This document shows, in pieces, positions 60,221-64,000 of a stretch of 64,000 bases of DNA (positions within the stretch are counted from its first letter, which is position 1; every line of letters starts with the position of its first letter). Source of the DNA: Paludibacteraceae bacterium (lineage in GTDB: Bacteria; Bacteroidota; Bacteroidia; Bacteroidales; Paludibacteraceae). The notes beneath the pieces are model-generated. The model saw nothing but the letters and a program-made list of their open reading frames with translations, did not search any database and was not told where the DNA came from. The stretch is taken from contig JAKSKX010000001.1 in NCBI GenBank assembly GCA_024401535.1, positions 248,001-312,000 of the forward strand. Reading direction: 5' to 3'. Made by a program: the position numbers and the translations under genes.

Positions 60221-61456
60221 ATGAAAAAATTAGTATTGTCAGTTGCAATGGCTACCCTAGCATGTGGCGCATTTGCACAAAAAGCTAATTTGAGCAAGGC
60301 TAAGAACGCTCTATACGAGCCTGCTGACTTGATAGCAGCAAAGAATGCAATCGAGCCTGCTCTAACTAATGCAGAGACTAAGGATTTGGCTGAGACTCAC
60401 TATCTAGCAGGTCAGGTTTACTTCAAGACTGTAGAGCAGGAGGACAAAAACAAGATGTTGCAGCAGCCAGTTAACCAGGCTCTTATGAACGAGTGCGTTG
60501 TCAAGGCTATCGACGAGTACCTAGTTGCATACGATTTGGACCAGAAGCCAAACGAGAAGGGCAAAATCAAGCCTAAGTACCAGAAGGAGATTGAGAGAAA
60601 CCTTAAGTCGCTTTCTAGCAAACTAATCGAGGTAGGTTACGCAGCATATCAGGAAAAGGACTACAAGTCAACTGTTTCTATCTGGGGTAAGTACATCGAT
60701 CTTCCTAAGGTAAATTCTCAGCTATTTGGTGAGATTGCAAAGGATTCTATGTACAATGACTATCGTTTCTACACTATCAACGCTGCTATGCTTGATGACA
60801 GCCAGGTTGACAAGGGTATCGAGATGATGGAGGAGTTCAAGACATCTGGACACAAGGATGCAGAAACTGCAGCTCAGTGGCTATACCAGACTTATGCCGA
60901 GAAGAAGAAGGACGACGCTAAGGCAGTTCGTACACTTAAGGAGTGTGCTAAGATCTTCCCTAACTCTAACTACTTCACAGGTAATCTAATCAACTACTAC
61001 ATCAAGAACAACAAGGCTAATGAGGCCATTGCTTACCTAGATGACGCTATTGCACAGAATCCAAAGGATGCTCAGTACTATATCGTTAAGGGTAACACAT
61101 TGGTTGACCTTAAGAAGTATGACGATGCTATCGCAACTTACAACAAAGTTATTTCTGATGTAGATTCAAAGAACGCAGAGGCTTACCAGGGACTTGGTAT
61201 TGTTTACGTTTCTAAGGCATCTGACCTACAGGCGGAAGCAGATAATATTCCTTTGAGCCAGAAGGCTAAGTACAATGCTAAAAAGAAAGAAGCAAAGGAT
61301 ATGTTCCAGAAAGCTAAAGAGCCACTAGAGAAATCTCGTCAGATTAACCCTAACAACAAGATTACTCTTAACTTGCTTCAAAGTGTGTATATGACCCTAA
61401 ACATGGGTGCTGAGGCACAGGAAGTTAAGAAGGCTATCGATGCTATTAAGGACTAA
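60221..61456 (+). CDS. Exported TPR-repeat protein
   Basis: A 411-residue protein with signal peptide MKKLVLSVAMATLACGAFA. Helical repeats follow: an N-terminal TPR-like region (about 20-200, with KDLAETHYLAGQVYF) and clear TPRs at about 255-345 (NEAIAYLDDAIAQNPKDAQYYIVKGNTLVDLKKYDDAIATYNKVISD; AEAYQGLGIVYVSKAS). The C-terminus has a final TPR-like pair. Likely a periplasmic scaffold. Such a TPR gene directly after gyrA is, to my knowledge, common in Bacteroidales, but no function is established here. Confidence 0.88.
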   Translation: MKKLVLSVAMATLACGAFAQKANLSKAKNALYEPADLIAAKNAIEPALTNAETKDLAETHYLAGQVYFKTVEQEDKNKMLQQPVNQALMNECVVKAIDEYLVAYDLDQKPNEKGKIKPKYQKEIERNLKSLSSKLIEVGYAAYQEKDYKSTVSIWGKYIDLPKVNSQLFGEIAKDSMYNDYRFYTINAAMLDDSQVDKGIEMMEEFKTSGHKDAETAAQWLYQTYAEKKKDDAKAVRTLKECAKIFPNSNYFTGNLINYYIKNNKANEAIAYLDDAIAQNPKDAQYYIVKGNTLVDLKKYDDAIATYNKVISDVDSKNAEAYQGLGIVYVSKASDLQAEADNIPLSQKAKYNAKKKEAKDMFQKAKEPLEKSRQINPNNKITLNLLQSVYMTLNMGAEAQEVKKAIDAIKD

Positions 61457-61473
61457 TAATCTTCCTTAATCAC

Positions 61474-61506
61474 AAAAAGGTCGTGTTTAACAACACGACC
61501 TTTTTT
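61474..61506 (+). terminator. Strong terminator after the TPR gene
   Basis: A 14-bp stem (AAAAAGGTCGTGTT / AACACGACCTTTTT) with a 4-base loop ends in six Ts. It separates the gyrA-TPR unit from the convergent radical SAM gene. Confidence 0.92.
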
Positions 61507-61562
61507 GTTTATGACCTAATTAATAATATCTCCGTTAGAATTTAAAATTTACTAATAAATTA

Positions 61563-62408
61563 CTAAGGCATTACAAATCCGCAATTTTTACATGCATCTG
61601 TAGGAGATATACCATTAGCCAATGCGCTTTTAATTCTTTGTGATTCTTCTTTGTTCAAAATATCTTCTAGAGAACTTTCAAAAATATTACCCAATTTCAT
61701 ATATGCAGCACCATCCAAGCAACAAGGCACAACAGTGCCATCACTCAATACTGCTATATGATCATGTAGTCCGTAACACCTTTTACCTACCTTTCTTTCA
61801 ACGTCCAGTTTCTTTTGATTAGGCCACGAAAAACGAGCAGAATTCTGCAAGAAAATATGAGGAGCAATTTTTGTATTTCTATTTGAAAAAACTGAATTAT
61901 CTAGCTCTATACCCCACTCTCTATTTATCTTTTGCAGACAAACAGAGTTAAACTCATCAGCTTCATCAGCTCCAGCATTCCACAATCTAAAACTGAAATA
62001 TGTACTATCAGAATGTATCTTTGCAAAAGAAAAAACGCTTTCAAAATAACTATCCCATTCACTTTTAATTATATTATCCGGCAACGAGTGAAGAGATATG
62101 TTGCACTGACGTATAACATTATGAGGGAAAACATCAGCATACTTTCGTATAAGCGAGCCATTAGTCGTGAGGTTTATATTTAACCCCTTTCTTTTGGCTA
62201 TCTCAAGCAATCCAAAGAAATTAGGATGCAGCATAGGTTCGCCTAAAACATGAAGGTAAATATAGTCTGTATGTTTTTTTACTTCTGTTGTAATGTAGTC
62301 AAATTCCTCAACAGACAAAAACTTCTTTAACCTTTGGGTAGATAGACAAAAGGAGCAGTTGAAATTACAACAGTTTGTAATTTCTATATATATTTTCTTG
62401 AACTTCAT
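61563..62408 (-). CDS. Radical SAM protein with SPASM-like C-terminus
   Basis: A 281-residue radical SAM enzyme. The 4Fe-4S motif CxxxCxxC is seen as CCNFNCSFC (about 12-20). The barrel contains YIYLHVLGEPMLHPNFF (the GEP motif) and INLTTNGSLIRK. The C-terminus carries auxiliary-cluster cysteines as in SPASM/twitch domains: GKRCYGL, GTVVPCCLDG and DACKNCGF. The ATG at 62408 is preferred; a start at 62438 would lie inside the upstream gene's terminator. No RiPP precursor or partner gene was seen beside it, so the substrate is unknown. AT-rich composition suggests possible horizontal origin. Confidence 0.88.
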   Translation of the reverse strand: MKFKKIYIEITNCCNFNCSFCLSTQRLKKFLSVEEFDYITTEVKKHTDYIYLHVLGEPMLHPNFFGLLEIAKRKGLNINLTTNGSLIRKYADVFPHNVIRQCNISLHSLPDNIIKSEWDSYFESVFSFAKIHSDSTYFSFRLWNAGADEADEFNSVCLQKINREWGIELDNSVFSNRNTKIAPHIFLQNSARFSWPNQKKLDVERKVGKRCYGLHDHIAVLSDGTVVPCCLDGAAYMKLGNIFESSLEDILNKEESQRIKSALANGISPTDACKNCGFVMP

Positions 62409-62419
62409 AATTTTACAAC

Positions 62420-62454
62420 AAAAAAAGACGCCCAACAAAAGAAGAGCGTCCTTT
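62420..62454 (-). terminator. Terminator of the outer-membrane protein gene
   Basis: On the minus strand AAAGGACGC / GCGTCTTT (one bulged G) with a 14-base loop is followed by a seven-T run. It lies between the beta-barrel gene and the radical SAM gene. Confidence 0.7.
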
Positions 62455-62475
62455 ATATAGTGAAACCTTATTTTT

Positions 62476-63198
62476 TTATGGATTGTACTCTAGGATACCT
62501 ATGTTGTAGGCAGAACGTAAAGCCTTAACATACTGGAATCTATATCCTACAGACAAAGAGAACTCCATGTTCTGATAACTTGTAAACCCTCTAGAAACAC
62601 CTAGCTGAGCATACAAGCCTGCAACTGGATCCTTCAATACTTCATACATCATCTTGAAAGACATACCATAGTCAAAGTTATCGGGAATCCAATCCTTAGT
62701 ACACTCCTCATCAGGATACGCCTTTCTTTTAGCATCCCATTGCTGATAGAAAATTGACTCCTTATCAAAGGTACCTATTCCCTCAGTCTTTCCACCGATT
62801 CCTCCATTAACATAAAGACCAAGCATTGGAACCAATCGACCAGGACCTACATTATGAATAGAATACATCACATCAACAGGAAGCTTAATACCTATAGTAT
62901 TTACTTTAACATCTTTCAATGTCTTGCTTCCAATAATAGGCATTGAATCCAACTTAGTACCACCAATAGCTACCATCAAAGCAGGCTGAACGCTCCACTT
63001 GTCATTTAGCATTAGCTCGAAGGCAACACCTGCATGACCACCATTCTTGAACTTAGTGCCTAGTGAGTCCTTGAACTCACCGTTCCACTTGGAAAGATTG
63101 TAGCCCGCCTGGAGACCTATACGAAGCTTAACGTCAGGCTCAGCAAAAGCAAGAATAGATGTCAAAGACAATATAATTGCGAATAAAATTCTTCTCAT
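62476..63198 (-). CDS. Outer-membrane beta-barrel protein (porin-family type)
   Basis: A 240-residue exported protein with signal peptide MRRILFAIILSLTSILAFA. Alternating amphipathic strands follow, typical of eight-stranded outer-membrane barrels: KLRIGLQAGYNLSKW at the start, HAGVAFELMLNDKWSVQPALMV, IGIKLPVDVMYS and a final FSLSVGYRFQYVKAL. This is the PorT/'outer membrane beta-barrel' design frequent in Bacteroidetes. The ATG at 63198 is chosen over 63216 because the signal peptide then starts with MRR. Confidence 0.85.
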   Translation of the reverse strand: MRRILFAIILSLTSILAFAEPDVKLRIGLQAGYNLSKWNGEFKDSLGTKFKNGGHAGVAFELMLNDKWSVQPALMVAIGGTKLDSMPIIGSKTLKDVKVNTIGIKLPVDVMYSIHNVGPGRLVPMLGLYVNGGIGGKTEGIGTFDKESIFYQQWDAKRKAYPDEECTKDWIPDNFDYGMSFKMMYEVLKDPVAGLYAQLGVSRGFTSYQNMEFSLSVGYRFQYVKALRSAYNIGILEYNP

Positions 63199-63236
63199 TT
63201 GCTCTATAAAAAACATTAATTTATCCTAATTATCGG

Positions 63237-63267
63237 CAAATATAGTCTAAACTATGCAAACAACCAA
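63237..63267 (-). promoter_or_regulatory. Full promoter of the outer-membrane protein gene
   Basis: On the minus strand TTG (63267-63265), a 20-base spacer and TATATTTG (63244-63237) match the consensus, about 38 bases before the ATG at 63198. The upstream gene ends at 63278, so the promoter begins right after its stop. Confidence 0.7.
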
Positions 63268-63277
63268 GTTTTTTAGC

Positions 63278-64000
63278 TTAAAGTTGCATCCAAGCATTAT
63301 ATTCCTTTTCAAGTTCACTGCCTTTCTCTATTTGTTCTAGTGCAGAAATCTCTTGGAACCTGACACTCCATGCCAACTTATTTGACTTCAATGCCTCAAT
63401 TCTCTGTTCAGTACTCTTATCCTTATAGTAAAAGAGCATATCAAGAGCCTCAGATATCATTTCAATGTCTCTATCCAAAGGATCATGGACATTATCAGAC
63501 GGATAGACATCTAGCATACTGCAATATCTCTCCATTCTTGTGTCATAATTCACACTATCCTTGATGCTGGAAGACTTCTCTACAACTCTTTTTAACAATT
63601 CTTCTTTAGTGCATGAATCGGGCCATGGAGAAGACGAGTACAACATTCCCACTACCTTCTCCTTCCATTTGTTCAAAGATGATACAAGATTTATAGTTTC
63701 TATGGACAAGTCCTCACCCAAAACTTTTTCAAGGACATAGGCTGCAGCAATTACTACATGATTCTTGAATCCGCAAATGTTATCCATAGCAACCACGGCT
63801 TCATAAGCAGCATCATTATCAAAGGAGTTGAGATAGTCTATATATTCCAAATATAGAGCCATACTCTCATTCTCGGAATCAAGCATCTCAAGAACAGGCA
63901 TCATGATAATTTCCAGATTGCCTGCATTATGTTCTCCAGAGGCTACTGCTTTCTTGAACTCTCTTTTAGCATTCTCAAGAGCATGTATCTCTTCATCGTA
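63278..64000 (-). CDS. Helical hypothetical protein, 5' end off window
   Basis: The frame stays open to base 64000, giving 240 visible residues. An internal Met at 63904 is therefore not a reliable start. The protein is almost entirely helical and acidic (IHALENAKREFKKAVASGEHN ... LNSFDNDAAYEAVVAMDNICGF ... EKEYNAWMQL). It has no motif or membrane segment that I recognise. It could be a large cytosolic helical-repeat protein; its N-terminus is outside the window. Confidence 0.7.
   Translation of the reverse strand, partial: YDEEIHALENAKREFKKAVASGEHNAGNLEIIMMPVLEMLDSENESMALYLEYIDYLNSFDNDAAYEAVVAMDNICGFKNHVVIAAAYVLEKVLGEDLSIETINLVSSLNKWKEKVVGMLYSSSPWPDSCTKEELLKRVVEKSSSIKDSVNYDTRMERYCSMLDVYPSDNVHDPLDRDIEMISEALDMLFYYKDKSTEQRIEALKSNKLAWSVRFQEISALEQIEKGSELEKEYNAWMQL

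Overview
The window looks like chromosomal DNA of a member of the Bacteroidales, probably Prevotella-like. Four things support this. (1) Housekeeping genes are preceded by the Bacteroidetes -7 element TAnnTTTG, sometimes with TTG or TTTG about 19-20 bases upstream, and not by Shine-Dalgarno-like sites. (2) There is a complete nqrABCDEF operon. (3) Rho carries a long charged insertion. (4) Secreted BspA-type LRR_5 proteins and FISUMP-type 'GLPSG(T/N)LWA' proteins are present. No tRNA, rRNA or CRISPR array was seen.

Layout. 1-16 kb, core: metF-metH (metH runs off the left edge), nqrABCDEF divergent from rho, a coiled-coil gene with zapA and rny, a degenerate secreted NlpC/P60 protein and a lipoprotein. 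16-29 kb: a 1348-residue AlbA_2 (Schlafen-type) protein, a small lipoprotein gene with its own promoter-like box and terminator, a YD-repeat secreted protein, a UvrD/PcrA helicase, trmD, and the ftsK-nif3-zinc-ribbon operon. 29-51 kb, accessory region of uneven base composition: an FRG-domain gene with a GNAT gene; an LRR_5/membrane-protein operon ending in a frameshifted LRR_5 remnant; a Fic gene flanked by a duplicated promoter; a primase-helicase replication module with a palindrome-rich non-coding repeat array 5' of it; a three-gene m5C methyltransferase / McrB-like AAA+ / PD-(D/E)XK restriction system; a small-ORF/retropepsin pair flanked by 95-bp direct repeats; a second Fic gene; and a cluster of LRR_5 and FISUMP secreted proteins. 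51-64 kb, core again: sbcD-sbcC, a sugar-phosphate isomerase/epimerase-like gene, a SprT-like remnant, gyrA, a TPR protein, a radical SAM/SPASM protein, an outer-membrane beta-barrel and a gene cut by the right edge.

The most unusual signal is a shared architecture. Two unrelated short cassettes (a Fic gene on the minus strand; a 56-residue ORF plus retropepsin on the plus strand) are each flanked by direct repeats that contain a complete Bacteroidetes promoter. The two repeat periods are similar (885 and 865 bp). In both places the gene beyond the cassette keeps a promoter copy, and in the second case the repeat also copies the 3' end of the preceding nuclease gene. This would fit insertion of accessory cassettes by recombination at promoters. 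A second strong signal is in the restriction system. The methyltransferase and the N-terminal part of the AAA+ protein are AT-rich, and composition changes abruptly at the interdomain linker, as if the specificity half had been exchanged as one block.
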